Source: an uncultured Clostridia bacterium
GTDB taxonomy: Bacteria; Bacillota; Clostridia; Christensenellales; UBA1750
Reading direction: 5' to 3'
NCBI GenBank assembly: GCA_904393115.1
Contig: CAJFMX010000005.1
Span: forward strand, 44,234 to 108,233
Length of the DNA: 64,000 nucleotides
This document shows, one piece after another, positions 8,753 to 16,749 of this stretch. Both the position numbers and the translations under genes were made by a program. The notes below the pieces were generated by a model. The model was not told the DNA's origin. It ran no database searches and was given only the letters and a program-made list of their open reading frames with translations. Positions within the stretch are counted from its first letter, which is position 1. Every line of letters begins with the position of its first letter.

Positions 8753-9238
8753 CTATTGGTCGAGCATCTGCCTCAGGCGCCCCCGGGCCCGGGAGAGCCG
8801 CGTCTTGACCGTTCCCTGCGTGACGCCCAGGACCTCGCTGATGGCGCGGATGGGCAGGTCCTCGTAGTAGAACAGCGTGACCACGGCCTTTTGCTCCTCG
8901 GGCAGGCGCATCACCGCGCTCCACAGGCTCATGCGCTCCTCGCAGTCGCTCTGCGGGGCGGCGAGCGTCTCCTCGACGGCCTCCAGGTACACCGTGCTCC
9001 TGCGCCGCCTGCACGCGTCGTAGCAGGTATTGACCAGGATGCGGAGCAGCCAAGGCTTGAACTTTGCGGGGTCCCGCAGCGTGTGCAGGCGGGCGAAGGC
9101 CTGGGTGACGGCCTCCTGCACCGCGTCCTGCGCATCCTGCTCATTGCGCAGGATGCTGCGCGCCGTGCGGTAGAGGGTTTCCTGCAGCTCCGTCACCTGG
9201 GCGACGAAGCGCTCCCTGTCCAGAATCGGTTCCGCCAT
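8753..9238 (-). CDS. ECF RNA polymerase sigma factor (SigV-like)
   Basis: 161 aa with region 2 (LYRTARSILRNEQDAQDAVQEAVTQAF and KPWLLRILVNTCYD) and region 4 (LPEEQKAVVTLFYYEDLPIRAISEVLGVTQGTVKTRLSRAR). No extra domains are present. It is co-transcribed with the RsiV-like anti-sigma gene. A promoter with ECF-type CGTC -10 and AAC -35 elements lies directly upstream, consistent with autoregulation. Start ATG at 9238; a run of purines (AGAAAGGGGG) provides the ribosome site. Confidence 0.88.
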   Translation of the reverse strand: MAEPILDRERFVAQVTELQETLYRTARSILRNEQDAQDAVQEAVTQAFARLHTLRDPAKFKPWLLRILVNTCYDACRRRRSTVYLEAVEETLAAPQSDCEERMSLWSAVMRLPEEQKAVVTLFYYEDLPIRAISEVLGVTQGTVKTRLSRARGRLRQMLDQ

Positions 9239-9285
9239 CTCGCCGCGAACCCCCTTTCTCTGAAATCGGACCGGTCTCGCTTATA

Positions 9286-9315
9286 TGGACGCGCGCAGGG
9301 CGGGCAAAGGTTACG
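9286..9315 (-). promoter_or_regulatory. Candidate ECF-type autoregulated promoter
   Basis: On the minus strand GTAACCTTT is followed, 18 nt after its AAC, by CGTC, about 50 nt before the sigma gene. AAC and CGTC are hallmarks of promoters read by ECF sigma factors. The -35 element abuts the U-tract of the upstream terminator. Confidence 0.5.
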
Positions 9316-9316
9316 C

Positions 9317-9362
9317 AAAAAATGGGCGCGCCGCCGAAGAAAAATTTCTCCGGCGGCGCGCC
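9317..9362 (-). terminator. Terminator after the HAD phosphatase gene
   Basis: A perfect 13-bp GC stem (GGGCGCGCCGCCG) with an A/T-rich loop is followed by ATTTTTTG on the minus strand, 16 nt after the HAD stop codon. Confidence 0.9.
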
Positions 9363-9378
9363 CGGCACGGTCCCGGCC

Positions 9379-10209
9379 TCAAAGGCGCTCCGGGTCCAGG
9401 CCCTCCATCCCGGCGATGCAGCGCACCACGGCGTCCTGCGTGTTCTCGCCGATGACGCGGTCGGCCAGGGCGAGGATCCCGGGCGTGGCGTTGCGCACGG
9501 CGACGCGCAGGTCCGCGCCCGCAAAGAGCCCCTCGTCGTTCCCGTTGTCCCCAAAGGCGACGATGCGCCGCGCGCCCGTGAGCGCGCGCAGCGCCTCCAC
9601 GCCCGCGCGCTTGGATACGGGTGTGATCTCCACAAAGCAGCCCTCTGTGCGCGCGCCGTAGAAGAGGTAGGCGTGCGCGCCCAGGCGCTGAATTTGGGGC
9701 AGGAGGGGTTCCAGCGCCGCGCGCTCCCCGCGCGCGGTGAGGTAGAAGGCCTTTTCCTCCAGCCGCTCCTCCAGGCGCAGGACCTCGCGCAGACGGTCGT
9801 CCCCGCGGGCGCGCAGGCCCGCGACGTAGGCGTGGACCGCCGCGTCCGCCCCGCGCTCGTAGTAGATGCGCTGCTCGTCGCGCGCGTCCTGCGTGTACAG
9901 CAGCGGGCAGAGCCCCGCGCCGCGCAGGATCTCCAGCGCCGCGCAGAGGCAGCCGCGCGGCAAAACGTGCTCGCGCAGGATGGTCCCGCGCGTTGCATCA
10001 AAGACGCGCGCGCCGCCCAGCAGCACCATCGGCGCGCGCAGGGGCGCGCCCGCCAGCACGTCCAGCGCCGTCCAGGACCGGCCGGTCGCCACCGTCACGG
10101 CGATCCCCTCGTCGTAGAACCGGCGCAGGGCGCGCGCGCTCCGTTCCGAGAGCCGGCTGTCCGCGCCCAGCAGCGTGCCGTCCAGATCCGTCAGGTACAG
10201 AGTATCCAT
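9379..10209 (-). CDS. HAD-IIB (Cof-type) phosphatase
   Basis: 276 aa. Motif I DLDGTLL (nucleophile D9, acid/base D11), motif II ATGR, and the C-terminal SKRAGVEAL plus motif IV FGDNGNDEGLF define a Cof-like HAD-IIB hydrolase with a C2 cap. Such enzymes dephosphorylate sugar phosphates or cofactors with broad specificity. It lies 25 bp after apgM on the same strand and probably shares its transcript. ATG start with GGGAGGAGG 7-8 nt upstream. Confidence 0.85.
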   Translation of the reverse strand: MDTLYLTDLDGTLLGADSRLSERSARALRRFYDEGIAVTVATGRSWTALDVLAGAPLRAPMVLLGGARVFDATRGTILREHVLPRGCLCAALEILRGAGLCPLLYTQDARDEQRIYYERGADAAVHAYVAGLRARGDDRLREVLRLEERLEEKAFYLTARGERAALEPLLPQIQRLGAHAYLFYGARTEGCFVEITPVSKRAGVEALRALTGARRIVAFGDNGNDEGLFAGADLRVAVRNATPGILALADRVIGENTQDAVVRCIAGMEGLDPERL

Positions 10210-10234
10210 GCGCAGTCCTCCTCCCGCGGCGCGC

Positions 10235-11458
10235 TCAGCGCGCGAACAGCAGGGGCATCAGGTCCGTTCCCTCCTCCATGCGCACGCCGGAGGCCGCCGC
10301 GCCCGCCTCGCTGTAGGGCTGGCCGTTTCCGGTGTCCACGCGGCTGTCGTAGAGCAGGTAGGGCACGGGCGTGCCGTCGTGCGTGCGGGTGGAAATGGGC
10401 GTGTAGTGGTCGGAGAGGAAGAGCAGGCGATAGTCGCCCAGGGCGGCAAGGCCCTTGCACAGCGGGACGAAGACCTCGCTGTCCAGAAGCTCGATGGCGC
10501 GCACCTTCTCCTTCGCGTCGCCCGCGTGGCCGCACTCGTCCGGGGCCTCGACGTGCAGGGCGGCAAAGTCGTCCGTCTCCAGGGCGCGCAGCGCCGCGGC
10601 GACCTTGCCGGCGTAGTTGGTGTCGATCTCGCCCGTGGCGCCCTCGACCGGCGTGTGCCTGAGCCCCGCCAGCTCCGCGATGCCCGCAACCAGCGGCACC
10701 GCGGTGATGACGTCGCCCGTGTGCCCGTACTTTTCCGCAAAGGGCGACAGCTCCACCGCGCTGCCCTGGCCCCAGAACCACAGGGAGTTGGCCGGAAGCT
10801 TTCCCTCGGCGCGGCGCTGCGCGTTGATCGGGTGCGCCTTGAGCACCGCATAGGAGGCGGCCATGATCTCCCGCAGCATGTCCGCGCCCTCGCCCACGGG
10901 CAGGTACTCCCGGATGGCGCGGCCGAGGATGTCGTGCGGCGGCGTGGTGGAAAGGTTCGCGCTGCCGCTGCGCAGCACGGCGATGTGCCGGTAGGAGGGG
11001 TTGACGGTGAAGGTCATGCCGTATTTTTCCAGCAGCGCGGCAAAGGACGGGTCCGCGAGCAGGCCGCGCATGAGGGCCATGGCGTCCTGGCCGTCGATGG
11101 CGCCGCCGCTGTGGGAGAGCATGTCCTGTTCCTCATACGCGCCGGGCTTTTCGCTCACCGCGGCCAGGTTGCAGCGGAAGGAGACGTTGCCCGGCTGCAT
11201 CTTGACGCCGGAGCCCGCCGCCTCCAGGGGCGAGCGGCCCGTGTAGACCTTGCGCGGGTCGTAGCCGAAGATGGAGAGAATGGCCGTGTCGCTGCCGGCG
11301 GGCACGCCGTCGGGCACGGTCTTGACCTCCGAGACGATCCCGCGGCGCGCCAGGCCGTCGATCGTCGGCTTCTGCGCCGCCTCCAGCGGGGTGCGGCCCC
11401 CCAGCGCCTCCACGGGAAAGTCCGCCATGCCGTCCCCAATGACGAGTATGTACTTCAT
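10235..11458 (-). CDS. apgM: 2,3-bisphosphoglycerate-independent phosphoglycerate mutase (ApgM type)
   Basis: 407 aa, alkaline-phosphatase superfamily. It begins MKYILVIGDGMADFP, and carries GSDTAILSIFGYDP (catalytic Ser region), FRCNLAA, HVEAPDECGHAGD and LFLSDHYTPISTRTHDGTPVP, the metal-ligand motifs of archaeal-type cofactor-independent phosphoglycerate mutases. It interconverts 2- and 3-phosphoglycerate in glycolysis; some relatives act as phosphonopyruvate decarboxylases or homoserine kinases (ThrH-like), so function is family-level. ATG at 11458 follows AGAGGAG by 10 nt. A promoter lies upstream and the HAD gene is downstream. Confidence 0.82.
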   Translation of the reverse strand: MKYILVIGDGMADFPVEALGGRTPLEAAQKPTIDGLARRGIVSEVKTVPDGVPAGSDTAILSIFGYDPRKVYTGRSPLEAAGSGVKMQPGNVSFRCNLAAVSEKPGAYEEQDMLSHSGGAIDGQDAMALMRGLLADPSFAALLEKYGMTFTVNPSYRHIAVLRSGSANLSTTPPHDILGRAIREYLPVGEGADMLREIMAASYAVLKAHPINAQRRAEGKLPANSLWFWGQGSAVELSPFAEKYGHTGDVITAVPLVAGIAELAGLRHTPVEGATGEIDTNYAGKVAAALRALETDDFAALHVEAPDECGHAGDAKEKVRAIELLDSEVFVPLCKGLAALGDYRLLFLSDHYTPISTRTHDGTPVPYLLYDSRVDTGNGQPYSEAGAAASGVRMEEGTDLMPLLFAR

Positions 11459-11563
11459 AAATCTCGCGCTCCTCTTTGTCCTTCGCCACATTCTTGTGGG
11501 AAACTGAACGATCCTCGGCCGCCCCTATCCGGCGGCCCTCTAAAAAATCTCTCGATGGAAAAA

Positions 11564-11593
11564 AGTATAGCACAGCCTGGATCGATTGCGCAA
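11564..11593 (-). promoter_or_regulatory. Promoter of apgM-HAD operon
   Basis: TTGCGC, an 18-nt spacer and TATACT on the minus strand, about 105 nt before apgM. It leaves a leader of roughly 100 nt in which no clear riboswitch is seen. Confidence 0.55.
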
Positions 11594-11703
11594 GTTCCCC
11601 GCCGATTCTTCCCTGCGGACGCGGCTTGCACGCAGCCTCTCTTGACTATGCAAATCCATATCTGGATGATCCAAGGTTTTTCCGCAGAAACCGAAGGTTG
11701 TTC

Positions 11704-11732
11704 TTGATTTTCCAAAGTCCACCTGCTATAAT
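11704..11732 (+). promoter_or_regulatory. Promoter of the XRE regulator operon
   Basis: TTGATT, a 17-nt spacer and a perfect TATAAT lie 26 nt before the XRE start. Two short inverted repeats sit just upstream: ATCCA-N4-TGGAT at 11653-11666 and AACC-N3-GGTT at about 11689-11699. They are possible binding sites for the encoded repressor. Confidence 0.7.
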
Positions 11733-11757
11733 GAAATCCACTCAGGAGGGGGATGGA

Positions 11758-12147
11758 ATGCACGAACGCTTGCGGGAATTGCGGCTTGCCCTGGGTTTGA
11801 CGCAAAAGGCTTTCGGGGAAAAGATCGGCTTGCAGAACAGCTCGATCGCGACGTATGAAAGCGGGCGCAACAAGCCGTCCGGGGCTGCGATCAAACAGAT
11901 TTGCGATCGGTTCCGCGTCAACGAGCGCTGGCTCCGCACGGGCGAGGGCGAGATGTTCGTTCCGTGCTCGCCGGACGAAGAGCTCTCCGAAGCGCTGGAG
12001 AAGATCCTTCTTGCAGAACCTTCCGACTTCAAAAAGCGCTTTTTTACCGCGCTGCTGCGGATGGACGACGCGGGATGGAAGGCGCTGGAAGCGCTCGTGG
12101 AGGCGCTGAAAAACGACCCGGGCGATTCCAGTCCGGTTGAGAAATAG
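11758..12147 (+). CDS. XRE-family transcriptional regulator
   Basis: 129 aa. Residues 1-60 are a Cro/C1 helix-turn-helix (LRELRLALGLTQKAFGEKIGLQNSSIATYESGRNKPS), followed by the phage-repressor-like ICDRFRVNERWLRTGEGEMF. The C-terminal half is helical and unassigned. Start ATG at 11758, just after AGGAGGGGG. It opens a three-gene plus-strand operon with the YhaM nuclease 16 bp downstream. The upstream inverted repeats suggest autoregulation. No phage genes surround it, so it looks like a resident regulator. Confidence 0.82.
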   Translation: MHERLRELRLALGLTQKAFGEKIGLQNSSIATYESGRNKPSGAAIKQICDRFRVNERWLRTGEGEMFVPCSPDEELSEALEKILLAEPSDFKKRFFTALLRMDDAGWKALEALVEALKNDPGDSSPVEK

Positions 12148-12163
12148 GAAAGGACAAAAAACC

Positions 12164-13120
12164 ATGCAGAAAATCAACCTGGCGTATCGCCGCAAGGACG
12201 ATGCGATCGACGGCGTGCTCCTGGTCAAGACCGTGGACGTGCGCAAGTCCTCCAACGGCGGGCTGTACCTGGACATGACGGTCATGGACGCCACGGGCGA
12301 GATGAACGCCAAGTGCTGGAACTGGCAGGAGAACGCCGCGGTTCCGGCGGTGAACGCGCCCGTGCGCGTCAAGGCGCTCATCACGGAGTTCAACGGAAAG
12401 CTGCAGATGCGCGTGGACCGCATCCGCGCCGCGCGCGAGGAGGAGATCGAGTGGAGCGACCTGGTGCCCACCGCGCCGCGCGCCCCGCAGGAGATGTACG
12501 ACGAATTGGTCGCCTGCGCCCGCTCCCTGGGAAATCCGGAGCTTTCCCGCCTGGCCGTGGCCCTGCTCGTGGAAAAGAAGGAGCAGCTCCTCTACTGGCC
12601 GGCCGCGGTGAGCTTCCACCACGCCGAGCGGTCGGGCCTGCTGCACCACACGACCACCATGCTGCGCGCGGCCCAGGCGCTGCTGCCCATCTACCCCTAC
12701 CTCAACCGCAGCCTGCTGCTCTGCGGGGTCATCGCGCACGACCTGTGCAAGATCGACGAGCTGAGCGCCGGGGAGCTGGGCATCGCCTCCGAGTACACCA
12801 AGGAGGGCAACCTCCTGGGGCACATCGTGCAGGGCGTGGCGCACGTGCGCGAGGTCGGCGCGCAGCTCGGCCTCTCCCAGGAGGTGCTCCTGCTCGTGGA
12901 GCACATGATCCTCTCCCACCACGAGATCCCGGAGTATGGCTCGCCCAAGCCGCCCCTCTTCCCGGAGGCGCAGATGCTCCACCTGCTGGACATGATGGAT
13001 GCGCGCATGTTTGCCATGCACGAGGCCCTGCTCATCACGCCCAAGGGCGCGTTCTCCGACCGCGTGCGCGCGCTGGAGGGCCGCAAGCTCTACCATCCGA
13101 ACCTGCCGGAGGAGGAATGA
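12164..13120 (+). CDS. yhaM: YhaM-type 3'-5' exoribonuclease (OB-fold plus HD)
   Basis: 318 aa. An N-terminal OB-fold nucleic-acid-binding domain (about 12-90; KCWNWQENAAVPAVNAPVRVKALITEFNGKLQMRVDRI) is joined to an HD phosphohydrolase domain with HH at 154-155 (FHHAERSGLLHHTTTM), the HD doublet in GVIAHDLCKIDE and HMILSHHEIPEYGSPKPP. This is the architecture of YhaM, which degrades RNA (and ssDNA in vitro) in Firmicutes. Start ATG at 12164, 9 nt after AGGAAAGGA. It overlaps no gene but is tightly packed between the XRE regulator and the phosphatase. Confidence 0.88.
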   Translation: MQKINLAYRRKDDAIDGVLLVKTVDVRKSSNGGLYLDMTVMDATGEMNAKCWNWQENAAVPAVNAPVRVKALITEFNGKLQMRVDRIRAAREEEIEWSDLVPTAPRAPQEMYDELVACARSLGNPELSRLAVALLVEKKEQLLYWPAAVSFHHAERSGLLHHTTTMLRAAQALLPIYPYLNRSLLLCGVIAHDLCKIDELSAGELGIASEYTKEGNLLGHIVQGVAHVREVGAQLGLSQEVLLLVEHMILSHHEIPEYGSPKPPLFPEAQMLHLLDMMDARMFAMHEALLITPKGAFSDRVRALEGRKLYHPNLPEEE

Positions 13121-13124
13121 GCCC

Positions 13125-14237
13125 GTGAATGCCGCCGTTCAGCGCCTGGAGGCCGTGCCAGGCCGGCGCGTCGTCGCCGTCTCCGACGTGCACGGCAACC
13201 TGCCCCTGCTCAAGGGGCTGCTGGAAACCGTCTCCCTCTGCGGGGAGGACCTCCTGCTGCTCGTGGGCGACATCGTGGAAAAGGGGCCGCAGAGCCTCGC
13301 GACGCTGCGCTACCTGCTGGACCTGCGCCGCCGCGTGCCCGTCGCCGGGGTGATCGGCAACTGCGACCTGGGGGTGCTGCAGGCGCTGGAGGGGGAGGAC
13401 GCCTTCCGCTCCCTCCTCGCCCTGCGGCAGAAGCACCAATCTCCCTGCCTCCTGCAGGAGATGCTGGAGGAGCAGGGCCTTGCGCCCGGCGAGGCGGAGG
13501 ACGTCCGCCCGTGCCTCCGCCTGCTCAACGAGCGCTACCGCGAGGAGCTGGCCTTCCTGCGCGGCCTGCCCACGGTGCTCTCCGCCCCGCATCACCTCTT
13601 CGTGCACGCGGGCCTGCCCACGGCGGACGAGGCCGCCCTGCCCGCGTGTCCCGTCCGGTCCTGCGTCAAGCGGGACGCCTTCCTGGACCAGGGGCTCGCC
13701 TTCCCCAAGTGGGTGGTGGTCGGCCACTGGCCGGTCGCCCTCTACCGGGAGGACTTCCCCTGCAACGCGCCCCTTGTCAGCCGGGAGGCGCGCGTCCTCA
13801 GCATCGACGGCGGCAACGTGCTGCGCGAGGACGGCCAGCTCAACGCGCTGCTCCTGCCGGACCTAAACCGCGAGGACTTCGCCTTTGCCGCCTACGACGG
13901 CCTGCCCCGGGCGCGCGTCCGGGACGCGCAGGCGGCAAGCACGCGCTTCTTCCACCTGCGCTGGATTGACAACGCCGTGGACATCCTCTCGGAGACCGGC
14001 GACGTCGCGCGCATCCGCCACAAGCGCACCGGCTACGAGATGGACATCCCGCGCGGCCTGCTCTTTTCCCGCGAACCGGACGCCCGCTGCCTGGACGTCA
14101 CGGACTACCGCCTGCCCCTGCGCCCCGGGGACGTCGTCTCCGTGCTCGACCGCGAACCCTGCTCCCTGGGCCGCCGCGTGAAGAAGGACGGCGTCTGCGG
14201 CTGGTACGCCGGCCGCCTGGACTTCCTGGACGAATAA
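13125..14237 (+). CDS. Calcineurin-like metallophosphoesterase (PPP-type)
   Basis: 370 aa. The metal-binding signatures are in order: SDVHGN (D-x-H), VGDIVEKGPQS (GDxxxxG), IGNCD (GNxD), HAGLP and GHWPV. This resembles bacterial PPP-type Ser/Thr phosphatases and Ap4A hydrolases. Residues about 280-370 form an extra C-terminal module that I cannot assign. The start is GTG at 13125, 8 nt after GGAGGA; an ATG at 13129 is out of frame. It is last in the XRE-yhaM operon; a terminator forms the first element of the repeat array downstream. Confidence 0.8.
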   Translation: MNAAVQRLEAVPGRRVVAVSDVHGNLPLLKGLLETVSLCGEDLLLLVGDIVEKGPQSLATLRYLLDLRRRVPVAGVIGNCDLGVLQALEGEDAFRSLLALRQKHQSPCLLQEMLEEQGLAPGEAEDVRPCLRLLNERYREELAFLRGLPTVLSAPHHLFVHAGLPTADEAALPACPVRSCVKRDAFLDQGLAFPKWVVVGHWPVALYREDFPCNAPLVSREARVLSIDGGNVLREDGQLNALLLPDLNREDFAFAAYDGLPRARVRDAQAASTRFFHLRWIDNAVDILSETGDVARIRHKRTGYEMDIPRGLLFSREPDARCLDVTDYRLPLRPGDVVSVLDREPCSLGRRVKKDGVCGWYAGRLDFLDE

Positions 14238-14243
14238 GACGAC

Positions 14244-14284
14244 GGGAGCCGCTTCCCCGCAGAGGGGAAAGCGGCTCCCGTTTT
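14244..14284 (+). terminator. Terminator of the XRE-yhaM-phosphatase operon
   Basis: A hairpin with arms GGGAGCCGCTT(T) and AAGCGGCTCCC is followed by GTTTTG, 7 nt after the phosphatase stop. The same hairpin starts each unit of the repeat array. Confidence 0.8.
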
Positions 14285-14795
14285 GTGCGCCGGCAAAGTC
14301 GGCGCGCTTCAAAACCAGGCAAGCGGCGCGCACAACGCGCCGAATGTCAGAAAGCGGGCCTTCGGCCCGCTTTCTCGCGGCGTGCACGCCGCGCTGCGGA
14401 GTTCGGAGGAGGGCTTGGGCCTCTGGTTCTACCGTTTGGACAGGAGCCGCTTCCCCGCAGGGGGAAGCGGCTCCTGTTTCGCGTGTCGGCAAAGTCGGCG
14501 CGCTTCAAAACCAGGCAAGCAGCGCGCACAACGCGCCAAATGTCAGAAAGCGGGCCTTCGGCCCGCTTTCTCGCGGCGTGCACGCCGCCGCTGCGGGGTT
14601 CGGAGGAGGGCTTGGGCCCCTGGTTCTACCGCTTGGACGGGAACCGCTCCCTGCAGAGGGGGAACGGCTCCCGTTCTGCGTACCGGCAAAGTCGGCGCGC
14701 TTCAAAACCAGGCAAGCAGCGCGCACAACGCGCCGAATCTCGGGAATGGGCTTGGCCAGGCCCCCCAAGGCGCCAGCGGCTCCCGTTTTTTTGCC
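14244..14795 (+). repeat. Tandem array of a ~198-bp palindrome-rich repeat
   Basis: This 558-base gap holds no gene. It carries two complete units (starting 14244 and 14442) and a third (14639) that diverges at about 14740. A fourth fragment, AGCGGCTCCCGTTTTTTT, remains at about 14774-14792. Each unit has a terminator-like hairpin, a CGCCG-N7-CGGCG hairpin, the perfect hairpin AGAAAGCGGGCC-TTC-GGCCCGCTTTCT (14349-14375, 14545-14571) and the 16-bp palindrome GCGGCGTGCACGCCGC (14377-14392, 14573-14588). A diverged inverted copy lies at 20715-20780. Confidence 0.9.
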
Positions 14796-15386
14796 TCACA
14801 GCGCTTTGCGCAGCACCAGCTCTCCGTCCGGCCCCTGCGCGATCTGCTGGAAGCCGGCCTTCTCGTACAGGCGCACCGGGCCGGCGTAGTCCCACTCGTA
14901 GCGCGCCTCGCGCATCTGGGGATAGGCCTCGACCGCGGCATAGCCCTCGGCGGCGGCGTCCGCGATCGCGCGGGCGAGCAGCGCCGTGGCCACGCCCCGG
15001 CCGCGCCACTCCGGCGCGATCTCGAAGCAGAGCACGGCCTTGATCCGCGCCTCCGCCGGCGCGTGGCGGCAGGGGTCGACGCAGGGGTCCTCGGGCAGGT
15101 TGGCGCGGTCGCAGGCGTTGCACCAGCCGATGGCCTGTCCCCCGGCGTAGGCGAGGTACCCGCGCAGCCGCCCCTCCTGGATCTGGCGCTCGGCCTCCCG
15201 GCGGGCGGCCCGGCCCAGCTCCTCGGGCGCGAGGCCCGAATAGGCCGCCTCGGCCTCGGCCTTGCTCGCCTGGAACATCTGGCAGTAGCAGCGGTAGGGC
15301 GAGCCGTCCGTAAAGGCGCGGTTCTCGAAGAAGTCGAAGTAGTCCGGGGCGAGCTCCGGCGCAAGGGCGCGAATCTCCAGGTCCAT
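14796..15386 (-). CDS. GNAT-family N-acetyltransferase
   Basis: 196 aa. The acetyl-CoA-binding motif A is PEWRGRGVATALL at 125-137, preceded by the beta-4 strand ARIKAVLCFEIA and followed by RLYEKAGFQQIAQG. The Cys-rich stretch YRCYCQMF and WCNACDRANLPEDPCVDPC suggests a possible structural metal site. The acceptor substrate is unknown. It is last in the minus operon that starts with the Crp-type regulator, 24 bp after GH28. Its stop codon abuts the repeat array. Confidence 0.82.
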   Translation of the reverse strand: MDLEIRALAPELAPDYFDFFENRAFTDGSPYRCYCQMFQASKAEAEAAYSGLAPEELGRAARREAERQIQEGRLRGYLAYAGGQAIGWCNACDRANLPEDPCVDPCRHAPAEARIKAVLCFEIAPEWRGRGVATALLARAIADAAAEGYAAVEAYPQMREARYEWDYAGPVRLYEKAGFQQIAQGPDGELVLRKAL

Positions 15387-15410
15387 GGGCGGTTTTCCCT
15401 CCTCTTTTCG

Positions 15411-16724
15411 TCAGAAGCGCGCGCCCTCGGCGTCCTCGGCGTAGGCGATGGGCGTCTTGCCGTGGAAGGGCGCGACAAAGGCGTTGGTGACCGTGACGTT
15501 GCGCACGCCGCGCAGGTAGAGCCAGGTCGGCTCCTCGGGCAGGCGCGCGGTGTTGGGCGCGGGGCTGATGTCGATGACCCGGCCCTTGACGCAGAGGTTC
15601 TCGCTGTCCTTGAGCTGCACGGTCAGGTGGTCCATGTGCACGTTCTCCACGCTGCCGTTTTCGCCCACGACGGCCAGGGCGTTCTCCGTGGTGCAGTTCA
15701 GGTTCTGCAGGAGCACGTTGCGGATGCAGGCGTGGGCCTCGCGCTGCGGCACGGGGTCGCGGTAGTTGGCCAGGTGGTGGTAGGTGCCCATGATGCACAC
15801 GGCCTCGCCGTTGCCCCACCAGTTGCCCGCGCGGCAGCGGGTGTCCAGCCGGAGGTTGGAGGCGGTGACGTTTTCCACGATGCCGTCCGTGCTGGACATG
15901 ATGCACAGGCTGCGGTTGCTGTCCAGGATCACGCAGTTGGAGATGTTGACGTTGCGCACGATGGAGTGCATGTACCCCACGACGATCGCCTTGGAGCTCG
16001 AGCGCAGGATGCAGTCGGCGATGACCACGTCCTCGCAGGGCTTGTCCCAGTTCGTGATGCAGGAGATGGCGATGCAGTCGTCCCCGGCGGAGATGTTGCA
16101 GCCGCGCACGATGACGCCCTTGCAGGAGCAGAAGTGCATGCCGTCGTTGTTGGGGATGCGGCGGTCGTTGTCGATGGTCAGGTCCTGCACGCGCACGTCC
16201 TCGCACTCGACAAAGGACATCGTCCAGCAGGGCGCGCCCGTGATGCGCACGCCCTCGACGCGCACGTGCCGGCAGCGCAGGAAGAAGATGGGCTGGTTGG
16301 GCCGGTTCACGTACGTGGCGGTGCATTCCGCGACCTGCGCGGGCGTGAGCTCGACCTCGCTCTCGGGGACCGTGCGCTTGTCCATGTCGTAGAAGGCCTC
16401 GGCGCTCAGGTCGATGGTCCCTTCGCCGTAGATGTGCACGTCCTGCTCGTCCATGACGTACAGCAGCGAGCGGACCTGCCCCATCTCGTTGTGGTCGTAC
16501 CCGATCTCCGGGTAGTCCGCAAAGTCCGCCGAGCCCTTGAGCACCGCGCCCTTTTCCATGCACAGGGAGGCGCCGCGCAGGTTCAGCGCGCCGGTGCGGT
16601 AGGTGCCCCGCGGGATCACCGCGACGCCGCCGGCCGCGCTCGCCGCGTCCAGGGCGCGCTGGATGGCCTCTGTGCAGAGCGCGCCCTCTTTGGCTCCATA
16701 GTCTGCGATGGAAACGGATTGCAT
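15411..16724 (-). CDS. GH28 polygalacturonase-like glycoside hydrolase
   Basis: 437 aa with no signal peptide, so probably cytoplasmic. A pectate-lyase-type right-handed beta-helix is indicated by repeated strands (HVRVEGVRITG, CEDVRVQDLTI, CKGVIVRGCNI). Catalytic motifs: NND at 192-194 (family NTD) and GDD at 214-216 (AGDDCIAI), followed by SSSKAIVVGYMHSIVRNV. The family hydrolyses galacturonan or rhamnogalacturonan; an intracellular form would act on imported oligosaccharides. ATG follows AAAGGGGAGA. It sits 25 bp after the M32 gene in an operon with a PfkB kinase. Confidence 0.85.
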   Translation of the reverse strand: MQSVSIADYGAKEGALCTEAIQRALDAASAAGGVAVIPRGTYRTGALNLRGASLCMEKGAVLKGSADFADYPEIGYDHNEMGQVRSLLYVMDEQDVHIYGEGTIDLSAEAFYDMDKRTVPESEVELTPAQVAECTATYVNRPNQPIFFLRCRHVRVEGVRITGAPCWTMSFVECEDVRVQDLTIDNDRRIPNNDGMHFCSCKGVIVRGCNISAGDDCIAISCITNWDKPCEDVVIADCILRSSSKAIVVGYMHSIVRNVNISNCVILDSNRSLCIMSSTDGIVENVTASNLRLDTRCRAGNWWGNGEAVCIMGTYHHLANYRDPVPQREAHACIRNVLLQNLNCTTENALAVVGENGSVENVHMDHLTVQLKDSENLCVKGRVIDISPAPNTARLPEEPTWLYLRGVRNVTVTNAFVAPFHGKTPIAYAEDAEGARF

Positions 16725-16749
16725 CCGTCTCTCCCCTTTCCGGCGCCCT

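Noticed and set aside
11758..12147. Prophage repressor
   Set aside because: The XRE domain resembles phage repressors, but it sits in an operon with yhaM and a phosphatase and no phage genes are in the window.
13129..13131. ATG as start of the metallophosphoesterase
   Set aside because: It is out of frame with the conserved SDVHGN motif; the in-frame GTG at 13125 is correctly spaced from GGAGGA.
14244..14740. A CRISPR array
   Set aside because: Units are ~198 bp, contiguous and highly similar throughout, with no short repeat/unique spacer pattern and no cas genes nearby.
14283..14890. Repetitive peptides readable in several frames of the 14.2-kb repeats
   Set aside because: The same peptide recurs because the DNA repeats; frames cross hairpins and a terminator, with no ribosome site. 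Such sequences are a known source of spurious annotated proteins.
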